A stretch of DNA of 54,044 bases from Methanoculleus sp. (GTDB lineage Archaea > Halobacteriota > Methanomicrobia > Methanomicrobiales > Methanomicrobiaceae), in assembly GCA_011048835.1 (NCBI GenBank), contig DSDF01000018.1, positions 1 to 54,044 on the forward strand, written 5' to 3'. A program made the translations under genes and the position numbers. Positions 1 to 9,115 of this stretch are shown here, piece after piece (the first letter of the stretch is position 1; each line of letters opens with the position of its first letter). The notes beneath the pieces are model-generated. The model was given only the letters and a program-made list of their open reading frames with translations. It was not told where the DNA came from and searched no databases.

Positions 1-1168
1 AGTACTCCGCAAGCGGGGGTATCTTTGCTAGGGACGCGTTCAGGACCCTGAGGTCTCTCGGCCCGGCATTGCCGTAGCTGATCCTGCCGGCGATGCGCTC
101 CACATCGGCACACCGGTGGAGCAGCGAGCGCGCGCCGTTGCGGATGAGGGGACTGTCTGCGAAGAACGCCACTGCATCGAGCCGGGCATTGATCGCCCTG
201 GGATCGATGAGGGGTGAGGTGATCCATGCACGCAGGAGCCTTCCTCCCATTGGCGTCATCGTCTCGTCGAGCACCCGGACCAGCGTGGCATCATCCCCGT
301 TTTTCCTGATATTGTGGCAGATCTCCAGGTTTCTCAGGGTGATGGCGTCGAGCGCCATGGTCTGCGTGGTGATCCGCGTCTGGAGGCGGTTGATATGGGC
401 GAGATCGGTCATCTGCGTCTCTTTTGCGTATGCCAGGCAGGCTCCCGCCGCGGCAATGCCCGCGTGCATCCCCTCGCACCCGAAGCCGTCGAGCGAGGAG
501 ACGGAGAACTGTTCGATGAGGAGAGACGTTGCCTTCTCCTCATCGAACGCATCGTGCCTGAACACGGTCACAAGGACGTCCGCATTCTCCATGCGCTGGA
601 CGATGTCCGCGGGAAATCCCGGCGGAATGATACATTCTGAAGGCCGGTTGCGCGCGATCTCCGAGTAGACGTCGACTGCGCCGTTGGCGGCACGGCACTG
701 CTCGACAAAAAAATCCCCCGTGGATATATCCAAAAACGCCATGCCGATCGATCCGTCCCGCCGGTCCGGCGTCGCCGCCATGAGATAGGTGCTGTGTGTC
801 GAACCGATCATGCCCGAATCGATCACGGTCCCGGGCGTCACCACCCGCACCACGTCACGCCTGACCACGCCCTTTGCGGTTTTCGAATCCTCGATCTGGT
901 CGCAGATGGCGACGCGGTAGCCCTTCTGGATCAGCCTTGCCACGTAGGTGTCGCCCGCGTGAATGGGGACGCCGGCGAGCGGCATCCGGTCGCCATTCTT
1001 ATCCCTGCCCCGTGCGGTGAGGGTGATGTCAAGCTCACGTGCCACCAGCTCTGCATCCTCGCCGAAGGTTTCGTAAAAGTCCCCCATCTGGAAAAAGAGA
1101 ACGCAGTCCGGATATCGTGATTTCATCTCGTAAAACTGTTTCATCGCGGGGGTGGGTCCTGTGCTCAT
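1..1168 (-). CDS. mutS: DNA mismatch repair protein MutS, N-terminal part (runs off window)
   Basis: MutS binds mismatched or looped DNA and starts repair. About 389 codons are present on the minus strand from an ATG at 1168, and the gene continues beyond position 1. The N-terminus carries the mismatch-reading motif GDFYETFGEDA, whose Phe-x-Glu stacks on the mismatch, followed by the connector and the start of the lever/core domain. The ATPase and dimerisation parts lie outside the window. The gene diverges from the leuC-type gene, and a CATATATG box 30 bp upstream of the start would give a very short leader. No frame break is seen in the visible part. Bacterial-type MutS in a methanogen is well known. 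Whether a mutL follows cannot be seen. Confidence 0.95.
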   Translation of the reverse strand, partial: MSTGPTPAMKQFYEMKSRYPDCVLFFQMGDFYETFGEDAELVARELDITLTARGRDKNGDRMPLAGVPIHAGDTYVARLIQKGYRVAICDQIEDSKTAKGVVRRDVVRVVTPGTVIDSGMIGSTHSTYLMAATPDRRDGSIGMAFLDISTGDFFVEQCRAANGAVDVYSEIARNRPSECIIPPGFPADIVQRMENADVLVTVFRHDAFDEEKATSLLIEQFSVSSLDGFGCEGMHAGIAAAGACLAYAKETQMTDLAHINRLQTRITTQTMALDAITLRNLEICHNIRKNGDDATLVRVLDETMTPMGGRLLRAWITSPLIDPRAINARLDAVAFFADSPLIRNGARSLLHRCADVERIAGRISYGNAGPRDLRVLNASLAKIPPLAEY

Positions 1169-1197
1169 CGCTTCGATAGACGTTGTATCCCGGAGGG

Positions 1198-1205
1198 CAT
1201 ATATG
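1198..1205. promoter_or_regulatory. Shared TATA-like box between mutS and leuC-type gene
   Basis: A perfect 8-bp palindrome CATATATG sits in the 104-bp divergent gap. It lies 30 bp upstream of the mutS ATG (near-leaderless spacing) and about 68 bp upstream of the leuC-type start. Being symmetric it could in principle serve both directions, but this is inferred from position only. Confidence 0.35.
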
Positions 1206-1272
1206 TTACATCCTTCTCATTTCTCCCCCCAAAATACAAGATGTCCCACGACGTATGCCTCTATGATTGTCA

Positions 1273-2526
1273 ATGGCGGCAACGATCACGGAAAAGATCT
1301 TTTCCCGCACCTGCGGAAAGGATGTCCATGCAGGCGATGTTATGATGGTCCCGGTCGACGGGGCGATGATCCATGACATCACCGGCCCCCTCGCCATCCG
1401 CGTCTTTCAGCAGATGGGGGGGAAGCAGGTTTTCGATCCGGAACGGGTGATCATGCTCTTTGACCACCAGGTTCCGGCCGATTCGATACCCGCAGCAGAG
1501 AACCAGGCGTATATGCGGCAGTTCGCCCGCGAGCAGGGGATCCACAACTACGACATTCACGAGGGCGTCTGCCACCAGGTGGTGATGGAGAAAGGAAGGG
1601 CGGGGCCCGGCGAGATCGTCGTGGGCACGGACTCCCATACCTGCACCTACGGGGCGGCGGGGGCCTTCGCAACCGGCATCGGGTCCACCGACATGGGATT
1701 TGTGCTGCGGTTCGGTGCGCTCTATTTCAGGGTCCCCGAGACCATCCGCATCGAGGTGAACGGGGAGTTCGCTCCTTTCGTAGGAGCAAAAGACCTTATC
1801 CTTGCCATCACGGGGGATATCGGGGCCGACGGCGCCACCTATAAGGCGCTGGAATTCGGGGGGGAGACGATCGCCGCCATGTCGATGGCAGGGAGGATGA
1901 CCTGCTGCAACATGGCCATTGAAATGGGCGCGAAAGCGGGCCTCGTCCCGCCCGATGCGCGTACATGGAAGTACATGGAAGAGAGCCGAGCCGTTTCCCC
2001 CTTCCGTTTGCTGAGCGATGCCGACGCCGAATTCTGCGAGGTGCGGGAGTACGATGCCGCCGATCTGGTGCCGAAAGTGGCGGTGCCCCATAATGTCGAC
2101 CATGTGGTGGATGTCACGGAGGTCGCCGGTACGCGCGTCGACCAGGTATTCATCGGGTCCTGTACGAACGGGCGTTACGAGGATTTTTTTGCGGCGGCGG
2201 AGGTCCTCGGCGACCGCTCGTTCTCTCCCGATGTGCGCGTGATCATGATTCCCGCGTCCCGCGAGGAGTACCTGAAGGTGTTGCGCGCCGGGCTGATCGA
2301 GCGTTTCGTGGAAGCGGGAGCGCTTGTGGAGGCTCCCTGCTGCGGCCCCTGCATGGGCGGGTCGTTCGGGCTGCTGGCGCCGGGCGAGGTCTCGCTATCC
2401 ACCTCGAATCGGAATTTCCGGGGCAGGCAGGGAAGCACCGGAGCGGAGGTCTACCTCTCCTCGCCGGCAACGGCGGCGGCGAGTGCGATCGCAGGAGAGA
2501 TCTGCGATCCGAGGGAGGTGGGCTGA
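1273..2526 (+). CDS. leuC: 3-isopropylmalate dehydratase / homoaconitase large subunit
   Basis: Large subunit of an aconitase-family isomerase that moves a hydroxyl group on 2-isopropylmalate (leucine) or on homocitrate-type acids (coenzyme B side chain). The 417-residue protein has the family's three iron-sulfur cysteines: C297 in GSCTNG, and C357 and C360 in CCGPCMG. GTDSHTCTYGA near residue 118 and STSNRNFRGRQG near the end are further family motifs. The ATG at 1273 is preferred; an in-frame TTG lies two codons upstream, and no strong ribosome-binding site marks either. Its stop shares one base with the start of the small subunit gene, so the two are translationally coupled. Substrate choice cannot be read from this subunit. 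Confidence 0.93.
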   Translation: MAATITEKIFSRTCGKDVHAGDVMMVPVDGAMIHDITGPLAIRVFQQMGGKQVFDPERVIMLFDHQVPADSIPAAENQAYMRQFAREQGIHNYDIHEGVCHQVVMEKGRAGPGEIVVGTDSHTCTYGAAGAFATGIGSTDMGFVLRFGALYFRVPETIRIEVNGEFAPFVGAKDLILAITGDIGADGATYKALEFGGETIAAMSMAGRMTCCNMAIEMGAKAGLVPPDARTWKYMEESRAVSPFRLLSDADAEFCEVREYDAADLVPKVAVPHNVDHVVDVTEVAGTRVDQVFIGSCTNGRYEDFFAAAEVLGDRSFSPDVRVIMIPASREEYLKVLRAGLIERFVEAGALVEAPCCGPCMGGSFGLLAPGEVSLSTSNRNFRGRQGSTGAEVYLSSPATAAASAIAGEICDPREVG

Positions 2527-3023
2527 TGCGGGTGTGGAAGTTCGGCGACGACATCGACACCGATGCCATCATCCCGGGCCGGTTCCTGACCATCTACGAT
2601 CCCGGGGAGCTGGCCCGCCATGTGTTCGAGGGGACGCGGGATGATTTTGCCGCGCAGGCGGCGCCGGGCGACGTGATCGTCGCCGGCAGGAATTTCGGGT
2701 GCGGGTCGTCCCGCGAGCACGCCCCCCTCGCCCTGAAGGGTGCGGGCATCGAGATGGTGATCGCGCGATCGTTTGCACGCATTTTTTACCGGAATGCCAT
2801 CAATACGGGCCTGCTCCCCCTGATCTGCGAGGAGGCGGATACCATCGAGGAAGGAAGCGAGGTGCGGATCGACCTCGAGGAGGGCGTGATCGAGGCGGCG
2901 GGACGGCGCTGTTCCATCGAGCCGGTGCCCGGATTCTTCCGCGAGATCGCCGATGCGGGCGGGCTGGTCGCATGGGCGCGCACACTGGAGGAGGTGGAGC
3001 TGTGCACCGGGTCGCGGTCATAG
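2526..3023 (+). CDS. leuD: 3-isopropylmalate dehydratase / homoaconitase small subunit
   Basis: Small (swivel) subunit that completes the active site of the preceding large subunit. It is 165 residues, with [12 protein letters not shown] near residue 12 and [14 protein letters not shown] near residue 59, both diagnostic. In methanogen enzymes the loop after IIPG sets specificity: from memory, homoaconitase has YLRT and isopropylmalate isomerase YLVY. Here the loop reads FLTI, matching neither, so the substrate is open. The start overlaps the leuC stop by one base, and the leuB-type gene begins 22 bases before this gene's stop, so three genes are packed into one operon. Confidence 0.92.
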   Translation: MRVWKFGDDIDTDAIIPGRFLTIYDPGELARHVFEGTRDDFAAQAAPGDVIVAGRNFGCGSSREHAPLALKGAGIEMVIARSFARIFYRNAINTGLLPLICEEADTIEEGSEVRIDLEEGVIEAAGRRCSIEPVPGFFREIADAGGLVAWARTLEEVELCTGSRS

Positions 3024-4117
3024 GCGGTGACGGGATCGGCCCGGAGATCATCGCGGCCGGTACGCGCGTCCTCGATGCCGCCGGCGAGAGGTTCGGGTTC
3101 AATATCGAGTGGCAGGCCTTCGACATCGGCGCCGAGCGCTACCTGGAGTCGGGCGTGCTGCTCACCGAAGACGACCTCGCAGACCTGGCCCGTTATCCGG
3201 CGATCTACTTCGGCGCCATCGGTGACAACCGTGTGAAACCGGGGGTTCTCGAAAAGGGGATCCTCCTGGCGATGCGCTTCGCCTTTGACCAGTACATCAA
3301 CCTGCGCCCCATCCGCCTGCTGCGCGGGGTGCAGACCCCGCTCGCGCAGAAAGGCCCCGGGGACATCGACTTCGTGGTCGTACGGGAAAATACCGAGGAT
3401 TTCTACGTCGGGATCGGTTCCCGACTGCAGGGAAAGGAACGAAGAGAGCTCGAGGTGATCCGCAACCTCTACTCGGTCCGCTTCGGTCTGGATGTGGAGA
3501 GCGACGCCGACGAGATCGCCTACCAGATCGGGGTGGTGTCCCGGGAGGGATCCGAGCGAGCCATCCGCTACGCCTTCGAGTGTGCGGCGCGCCGTCGCAA
3601 AAAGGTGACGTCGGTGGACAAGGCAAACGTCCTCACCGACGTCTATGGTCTCTGGCGGGACGTATTCTCCGGCGTCGCCGCCGACTATCCGGACGTGGAG
3701 CATGAGTTCAATTTCGTCGACGCGGTAACGATGTGGTTTGTGAAAAACCCTGAATGGTTTGACGTCGTGGTCACCCCCAACATGTTCGGCGACATCATCA
3801 CCGACCTGGGTGCGATGATCCAGGGGGGGCTCGGCCTCGCCCCGGGCGGGAACATCAACCCGAACGGGACGTCCATGTTCGAGCCTATCCACGGATCGGC
3901 CCCCAAGTACCGCGGGCTGGGGGTGGCCAACCCGGTGGCAACGATATGGGCGGGATCACTGCTCCTCGATCACCTTGGCGAGCAGGAGGCCGCCGCTGCC
4001 GTGCTCTCGGCGATCGAGAGAAGCATCGCAGACGGGGTTGTCACGAAGGATATGGGAGGGTCGGCCGGGACCATGGCCGTGGCAGAACACATCGCCGCCA
4101 CGATCCTCTCCTCCTGA
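3002..4117 (+). CDS. leuB: 3-isopropylmalate dehydrogenase / homoisocitrate-type dehydrogenase
   Basis: NAD(P)-dependent beta-decarboxylating dehydrogenase for the third step of 2-oxoacid elongation. The 371-residue protein starts with [16 protein letters not shown] after a GTG at 3002. It has [15 protein letters not shown] near residue 125, the catalytic lysine in VTSVDKANV, and the metal and cofactor segment [17 protein letters not shown] followed by FEPIHGSAP. The start overlaps the leuD stop by 22 bases. Full length, with no damage. The leucine (LeuB) and coenzyme B (AksF) paralogues are hard to separate by eye; having all three enzymes in one operon without a 2-isopropylmalate or homocitrate synthase here leaves both options. 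Confidence 0.9.
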   Translation: MHRVAVIGGDGIGPEIIAAGTRVLDAAGERFGFNIEWQAFDIGAERYLESGVLLTEDDLADLARYPAIYFGAIGDNRVKPGVLEKGILLAMRFAFDQYINLRPIRLLRGVQTPLAQKGPGDIDFVVVRENTEDFYVGIGSRLQGKERRELEVIRNLYSVRFGLDVESDADEIAYQIGVVSREGSERAIRYAFECAARRRKKVTSVDKANVLTDVYGLWRDVFSGVAADYPDVEHEFNFVDAVTMWFVKNPEWFDVVVTPNMFGDIITDLGAMIQGGLGLAPGGNINPNGTSMFEPIHGSAPKYRGLGVANPVATIWAGSLLLDHLGEQEAAAAVLSAIERSIADGVVTKDMGGSAGTMAVAEHIAATILSS

Positions 4118-4138
4118 TTCTTTTTTATCGTGTTTGTT
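4118..4138 (+). terminator. T-rich terminator after the leuCDB-type operon
   Basis: Directly after the TGA of the last gene the plus strand runs through two T tracts (TTCTTTTTTA and TGTTTGTT). This is the usual form of an intrinsic archaeal terminator, which needs no hairpin. The following 170 bases up to the sensor gene hold no gene; an AATGTATATGTAG stretch near 4171 could be its promoter. Confidence 0.5.
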
Positions 4139-4312
4139 ACCGGGTTCCGGAGGATCTCCGGGTTATTTCATAATGTATATGTAGTCCTGGACGGCAGAGC
4201 ATTGTATAGCCGCACGAGGAGTGCATCCGCATGTCCTGTTGGGTATCCGTCCTCTGCCCGGGACATGGTGTGCCATTAAACCTGCCGTTCTTTTCGGCCT
4301 GAGGCTGGATAC

Positions 4313-6055
4313 GTGAAGATCTACCAGATAACCGGCGTGATCATACTGGCGACACTGCTTGGTCTCCTGATTATTCTGTATGCGGCGTCGACAAGTATTC
4401 TGCTTGGCGGCTTCGCCCGGATAGAAGAGGAGATCGCCGTGCAGGACTGCGATCGCATGGTGTGCGCCCTGGTAGACGACATCACCATGCTCGATGCAGT
4501 GGTCTATGAGTGGGCTTCCCGGGACGAGACGCGTGCATACGTGAGTGGGTATTCCTCTATGGGAGGGTTTTCCCACCTCAATGATCGGATCCTCGAGCGA
4601 CTGGGCATCAATGTCGTCCTCGTCGTGAGTGGCGGCGGCCGGATTCTCGACAGCAGGGGCTATGACTTCGGGGAGGGGGCGTCCATCGAGGTGCCCGAAA
4701 GCCTGAAGGGGCATATCGGCCCCGGGCTCCCCCTCAGCACCCATGAAGGTCCGGATTCTACGCTCACGGGGATTGTCATGCTCCCACAAGGACCCATGCT
4801 GGTGGCATCCCGCCCTGTGCTGGCCCCCGTTTCCGACGAAGTGGCTGGATCATTTGTCATGGGGCGTTTTTTTGATGATGCGGAAGTCACCCGTATCTCC
4901 ACCATGGTCTCCCTGCCCGTCGAGCTCATCACCACCGAGGTTGTGCTCGCGCACCCCGAATACGACACGATCTTCCGGCAGAGCGATCTCACTTCCCGGC
5001 CATTTATCGGCAGGAATGAAGACGACCTCGTTGCAGTCGACGCCCCGGTGAAGATCCAACCGCTCGGTGAGAAGCACCTTGCAGGCTATAGTCTGGTCAA
5101 GGATATTTATGGATCGCCGGCGCTGATGATGAGGACAACCCTTCCCCGGGATATCTATACGCAGGGAAAGGTGAGTACTTTCTATTTCCTTGTGTTTCTC
5201 CTTGGCGGAGGGTTGATCATCATGGTGCTGATCATCCTGACGCTGGAACGATCGGTCCTCTCGCGCCTCTCATTCCTCAGTGCGCGCGTCCATGCGATCG
5301 GCTCGCGCAAGGATTTCTCCGACCGCCTCTCGGTCGATGGGGATGACGAAGTATCCACACTCGCATCGGCTATCAACGGCATGCTCGCCGAGCTTGAATC
5401 CACCCAGCTCGCCCTTCACGATCGCCTGTACGCCACCGAGGAACGGTACCGGGTCTTTTTCAATACAGGCACGGATGCCCTGCTCGTACATGGTATCCGG
5501 CGCGACGGAACGCCGGGCACCTTTATCGAGGCGAACGAGGCGGCCTGCGGCCAGCTGGGATATTTTCGCCACGAAATGCTGAGAATCACCCCCTTCGAAC
5601 TCCTCGCCGCCGGCGAAGAAGAGAAATACCCGCGGATCATGCGGGATCTGCTCGACCACGAGCATAGCCTCTACGAGACCGTCTATACGAGCTATGACGG
5701 GGCGCTCATTCCAATGGAGGTCAATGCACATCTCTTTGAGCATATGGGGGACGCGGCGGTCCTCCTGGTTGCCCGGAATATCAGCGAGCGCAGGGAGACG
5801 GAACGACTCAAATTTGAGGCGTTCAAACAGATCGAGAAGAACATGGAGCAGTTTGCCATTCTCAACGACCATCTCCGGAACCCCCTTCAGGTGATCGTGG
5901 GTCTCACCCTGCTGCATCTGGAAGATGAGCAAATGGCGGAGAACATTCTTGAACAGGCCGGGATCATTAACAATATCGTCCACCAGCTCGACCGGGGGTG
6001 GATCGAATCGGAAAAGATCCGCGACTGGCTGAGAAAGTATTATGAATTCGATTGA
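4313..6055 (+). CDS. Membrane sensor: CHASE4-HAMP-PAS with lone H-box, no ATPase domain
   Basis: A 580-residue signal sensor starting at GTG 4313. A first membrane helix (residues 7-29) is followed by an extracytoplasmic CHASE4-like domain (about 45-270, with EWASRDETRAYV typical of the family). Then come a second helix (288-312), HAMP (310-363), PAS (about 370-490) and a short helical end. That end holds the methanogen histidine-kinase H-box NDHLRNPLQV with candidate phospho-acceptor His520. The protein stops about 60 residues later, so the HATPase_c catalytic domain is missing. The stop is followed by a T-rich stretch, not by a continued frame, so this looks like a designed end. It may be phosphorylated by another kinase or signal by contact. 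Convergent with the nitrogenase-like operon. Confidence 0.82.
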   Translation: MKIYQITGVIILATLLGLLIILYAASTSILLGGFARIEEEIAVQDCDRMVCALVDDITMLDAVVYEWASRDETRAYVSGYSSMGGFSHLNDRILERLGINVVLVVSGGGRILDSRGYDFGEGASIEVPESLKGHIGPGLPLSTHEGPDSTLTGIVMLPQGPMLVASRPVLAPVSDEVAGSFVMGRFFDDAEVTRISTMVSLPVELITTEVVLAHPEYDTIFRQSDLTSRPFIGRNEDDLVAVDAPVKIQPLGEKHLAGYSLVKDIYGSPALMMRTTLPRDIYTQGKVSTFYFLVFLLGGGLIIMVLIILTLERSVLSRLSFLSARVHAIGSRKDFSDRLSVDGDDEVSTLASAINGMLAELESTQLALHDRLYATEERYRVFFNTGTDALLVHGIRRDGTPGTFIEANEAACGQLGYFRHEMLRITPFELLAAGEEEKYPRIMRDLLDHEHSLYETVYTSYDGALIPMEVNAHLFEHMGDAAVLLVARNISERRETERLKFEAFKQIEKNMEQFAILNDHLRNPLQVIVGLTLLHLEDEQMAENILEQAGIINNIVHQLDRGWIESEKIRDWLRKYYEFD

Positions 6056-6068
6056 ACGCTCCCAGATA

Positions 6069-7205
6069 TCATCTATTTCTTCTTTTTTTGTCCACGCAGG
6101 CATTGAGCACGGATTCCATGATCCCGAGGGCGCCCTCCGTTCCCGCGAAGGGGCGGTGGGCGAGGATGATCCGGCCCCGCATGGGCAGCGTGAGCGGGAC
6201 GAACGCCGCACCTCCCGCAACCGTTTCCTCATAGGCCGATCCGATGACCAGATCCGGGGCGTGGCGCGCGATCAGGTCGGCGATATGGTCGAGATCCCGG
6301 GTCTCTTCCACCGGGAACGCCGACGGACCGGGCCGGTTCCGCGACCCGATCACCGCGATCTCGGCATCGAGGTAATCGCGCAGCATGGTCGCCACCGCGT
6401 CGGCCTGGCCGAACCCTGAAAAAATTGCGGCTGCGGGCGGGTCGAAACGGCGGAGGTGACGGTCGCAGGCATGGACGATCCGCTCCTCGGCTTCGTCGAT
6501 CGCCTCCATGACGGGACCGACATCCGCGTCACCGCAGAGCGCGGCGATCCTTGAAAAACAGAATTTGAGGGGGTTGATACCCACGAGCGACCCCGCCTCC
6601 GTTCCCACCCCAGAGCGGAAATCAGGGTTTGCCGCAACCGAGACCGGCGCTGCGCGGTATGCCGCTCCGAGCGTATCCGCACAAAACCGCGTTGCGGGGG
6701 GAATACCCGCCATGGCGAGGAGGCGCTCCGCCTCCGTCCTGTTGCCGTAGTAGAAGGGATCGGCGGAGAACAGCCCGTCGATATTGACGCCCTGCCGCTG
6801 CTCGTCGACTTTCGGTGCAAGGGTGTCGATGGCGTTCTTCCAGCCGTCCTCAAGGTGCCCCAAAAAGCCGGGGGCGTCGACGATCATCACGTCGTACTCC
6901 TCCAGAAACTGGCGCATGTCCTCGCCTATCACCGAGGGAACACAGGTGTTGACGACGGCAACCCTCGAATACATCGCCGCGAGATCCCCCACCACCTCCC
7001 GGAGCCGCTGCTCCGCGCCGAAGATCACCTCCTCTTCGACCAGGAAGGTGGAGTGGACAGGAACGGGGACGAGCGTCTCGGTGTAGTAGTAGCAGCCGGA
7101 CGAGCCGTGTACGATCACGCCGAGGTCGGCAAATCCTGCAAGGCATGCCACCGCTCCGGTCATGGCGCAGGGCCAGAGGGGGTTGATGCAGCCCGCATTA
7201 TGCAT
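6069..7205 (-). CDS. Nitrogenase component 1-like protein, second (NifK-type) subunit
   Basis: A 378-residue member of the NifD/NifK/NifE/NifN/CfbD/BchN superfamily and last gene of the H-D-K-like operon. Cysteines expected to bind the interface iron-sulfur cluster are C13 (WPCAMTGAV), C38 (GSSGCYYY) and C88 (VNTCVPSVIGED). The rest has the typical repeated Rossmann-like subdomains. The protein is much shorter than NifK (over 450 residues), and no cofactor-binding Cys/His pair of NifD type is evident. The ATG at 7205 overlaps the end of the NifD-like gene by 8 bases, arguing for coupled translation and a 1:1 complex. Substrate unknown. Being distinct from its partner, it suggests a heteromeric component 1, unlike homodimeric CfbD of F430 synthesis. 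Confidence 0.85.
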   Translation of the reverse strand: MHNAGCINPLWPCAMTGAVACLAGFADLGVIVHGSSGCYYYTETLVPVPVHSTFLVEEEVIFGAEQRLREVVGDLAAMYSRVAVVNTCVPSVIGEDMRQFLEEYDVMIVDAPGFLGHLEDGWKNAIDTLAPKVDEQRQGVNIDGLFSADPFYYGNRTEAERLLAMAGIPPATRFCADTLGAAYRAAPVSVAANPDFRSGVGTEAGSLVGINPLKFCFSRIAALCGDADVGPVMEAIDEAEERIVHACDRHLRRFDPPAAAIFSGFGQADAVATMLRDYLDAEIAVIGSRNRPGPSAFPVEETRDLDHIADLIARHAPDLVIGSAYEETVAGGAAFVPLTLPMRGRIILAHRPFAGTEGALGIMESVLNACVDKKRRNR

Positions 7206-8241
7206 GGAGAAACCGCCTCCACTGGTGCAGCATCCGCCGTATCCCCGTCGTTCCCACCGGCGCCCCGAAGGGGACCGGGATTTCCGTTCCTTCCGGATCA
7301 ATGCGCAGGCCGACTGCTTCGGCAACCTCCGAGAGAAGGGAGAACTCCGGGCACTGGAACCCGAACGGGGAGAGGCTGATCGCCTCGCCTTCGAGATCCG
7401 CAAACTCGGCAGCGAGTTCATCCTGCAGGCTTTCCTCTGCGGCGATTGCCTCGTCCGCCGCACTGCCGCAGGCCTCCCCGACCGCCCGGAGAAACTCCCG
7501 CGTTCCCTGCAGCCCGACGGGAAAGCCGGAGAGATAGGGCTGGCCGAACGCCTCGAAAAAATGCCTCCCGATCGGTTCGAGCGCAGGTTCGCGCAGGATA
7601 TTGAGGCATCCCTCGGAAAAAAGGGAGATATCATCCACCGTTTCGTTGCGCACGAACCGCACATTGACGTCCAGATCCAGCATTCCCAGCAGTCTCGCAA
7701 CTTCTTCGAAGTTTTCTTCCACCTCGAACTCCAGGTTCTTCTCGCCGACGATATTGATGCCCCCGTCCTGCGTCTTTGCCGGGGGTACCAGGCCGGCAAC
7801 CCGTTTCAGGGCATTGACAAACCCCTCGTTGAAAGACCCCCCCAGAAATCCCGAACTGTGGAGGTGGATTACCGGAACCCCCCAGTCGCGGCTACAGACC
7901 GCATCCGTATCATCGCCGATGGTCTCGGTGATGCAGGTACTGATCACGCATACCGCCCGGGGTTCGCGCTCCAGCGCCCGCTCGATAGTCCGCTCCAGTG
8001 CGTCCTCCCCCCCGAAAATGATATCGCGTTCGCCAAGCCCGGTGGAGAAGACCGGGGGGAGGAAAAGCCGGTCATGCTGGAGGAGTGTTGCGTGCAGGAG
8101 CGAGAGGTTGTGGTGGGCGCACCCGGCGGGACCGTGCACCACCGTCAGCGCATCGGGGATGAACGCGCTGACAGCGAGCGCGCCGGTGATGGTGCAGCCT
8201 TCGTATCTAGACAAATTCAAGTGCGAGGGATTCAAGTTCAT
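7198..8241 (-). CDS. Nitrogenase component 1-like protein, first (NifD-type) subunit
   Basis: A 347-residue nitrogenase-superfamily component 1 subunit. The three cluster-ligand cysteines are C16 (YEGCTITGA), C41 (HGPAGCAHH) and C103 ([12 protein letters not shown]), the same spacing class as NifD and CfbD. There is no clear equivalent of the FeMo-cofactor cysteine and histidine ligands, and the protein is about 130 residues shorter than NifD, so dinitrogen reduction is unlikely. The ATG at 8241 is preferred over a TTG three codons upstream; it lies inside the end of the NifH-like gene (35-base overlap). No cofactor genes (nifB, nifE, nifN) lie nearby. Likely receives electrons from the NifH-like protein; the substrate cannot be read from sequence. 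Confidence 0.86.
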   Translation of the reverse strand: MNLNPSHLNLSRYEGCTITGALAVSAFIPDALTVVHGPAGCAHHNLSLLHATLLQHDRLFLPPVFSTGLGERDIIFGGEDALERTIERALEREPRAVCVISTCITETIGDDTDAVCSRDWGVPVIHLHSSGFLGGSFNEGFVNALKRVAGLVPPAKTQDGGINIVGEKNLEFEVEENFEEVARLLGMLDLDVNVRFVRNETVDDISLFSEGCLNILREPALEPIGRHFFEAFGQPYLSGFPVGLQGTREFLRAVGEACGSAADEAIAAEESLQDELAAEFADLEGEAISLSPFGFQCPEFSLLSEVAEAVGLRIDPEGTEIPVPFGAPVGTTGIRRMLHQWRRFLHA

Positions 8242-9019
8242 CCATCTCAAGTGGTGTGGGGATGGTCAGGCCGGTGTTCTCGAGCACGCCCGCGGCAAGG
8301 GCGCGATACACGCCTGCCTGCGCGGAGTCCGGCGCGTACTCGATGACCGTCTGGCGATTGATCTCTGCCACCTGCACGATCCGGTCCCGGGGGACGTAGG
8401 CTATCATGCGGGAGTTGATCCTGCGGGCGAACTCTTCCACGAGGGCCTGTTCCTCGGCAATGTTTGCCGAATTGCAGATCACGCCGCCGAGGGCGCACTT
8501 GCTCCGCACTCTCCGGGAGAGGCGCGCGATTGCCTTGCAGATGTTGTTGGCTGCATAGAGCGACATGAGTTCTCCCGACGTGACCAGGTAGATCTCCTGC
8601 GCGTAGCCCTCCCGCATGGGCATGGCAAATCCGCCGCAGACCACGTCGCCGAGCACGTCATAGACGATCACGTCGCCGCGGAGGGCATCGAGCCGCTCGA
8701 GCAGCTGGAAGGTGGCGATGATCCCCCGCCCGGCGCACCCGACCCCCGGTTCAGGGCCGCCCGCCTCCACGCAGCGAATGCCGCGGTAGCCCTCGAACAC
8801 CACCTGCTCGGCAGATATGCTTTCATCCCCTTTCTCCCTGACCAGGTCGAGCACGGTCGGTATCCACGTCCCGTGCATGAGCATCCGCGTGCTGTCATGT
8901 TTGGGATCGCAGCCGATCTGCATGATATCAAGGCCCCTATCCGCGAGTGCGGCGGATAGGTTTGCCGATGTGGTTGACTTGCCTATGCCACCCTTCCCGT
9001 AGAGGGCAATCTGCTTCAT
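8207..9019 (-). CDS. NifH-like ATP-dependent reductase (nitrogenase superfamily)
   Basis: A 270-residue homologue of the nitrogenase iron protein, which passes single low-potential electrons to a component 1 partner while hydrolysing ATP. The P-loop [14 protein letters not shown] is at residues 8-21. Cluster cysteines are C95 (GVGCAGRGI, with Arg98 where NifH can be ADP-ribosylated) and C128 ([11 protein letters not shown]). It is first in a three-gene operon with two distinct component 1 genes. The family also includes CfbC of F430 synthesis, BchL and Mar proteins; F430 service cannot be fully excluded, but CfbC pairs with a single CfbD. An inverted repeat lies 21-42 bp before the ATG at 9019. 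Confidence 0.92.
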   Translation of the reverse strand: MKQIALYGKGGIGKSTTSANLSAALADRGLDIMQIGCDPKHDSTRMLMHGTWIPTVLDLVREKGDESISAEQVVFEGYRGIRCVEAGGPEPGVGCAGRGIIATFQLLERLDALRGDVIVYDVLGDVVCGGFAMPMREGYAQEIYLVTSGELMSLYAANNICKAIARLSRRVRSKCALGGVICNSANIAEEQALVEEFARRINSRMIAYVPRDRIVQVAEINRQTVIEYAPDSAQAGVYRALAAGVLENTGLTIPTPLEMDELESLALEFV

Positions 9020-9039
9020 TGCATTACAGGTACGATGTG

Positions 9040-9061
9040 CATCAATATTATCTCATTGATG
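9040..9061. promoter_or_regulatory. Inverted repeat upstream of the NifH-like gene
   Basis: CATCAAT and ATTGATG form perfect 7-bp arms separated by 8 bases, 21-42 bp before the ATG of the NifH-like gene. This is where an archaeal repressor would cover the transcription start. The arms differ from the NrpR nitrogen operator types I recall (GGAA-N6-TTCC or GGTA-N6-TACC). Confidence 0.4.
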
Positions 9062-9115
9062 TCAACGCAATTTTTGTGGTGTTCGGGGGTGGTCCCAAAA
9101 AAATGCACCGCAGTG

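Noticed and set aside
6069-7799. One long minus-strand frame covering both component 1 genes, as if a fusion
   Set aside because: The part above 7205 is an out-of-frame reading of the NifD-like gene. The true NifK-like start is ATG 7205, with its own family N-terminus and overlap with the preceding stop.
6069-9019. True nitrogenase (NifHDK)
   Set aside because: Component 1 proteins are far too short, FeMo-cofactor ligands are not seen and no nif accessory genes are present.
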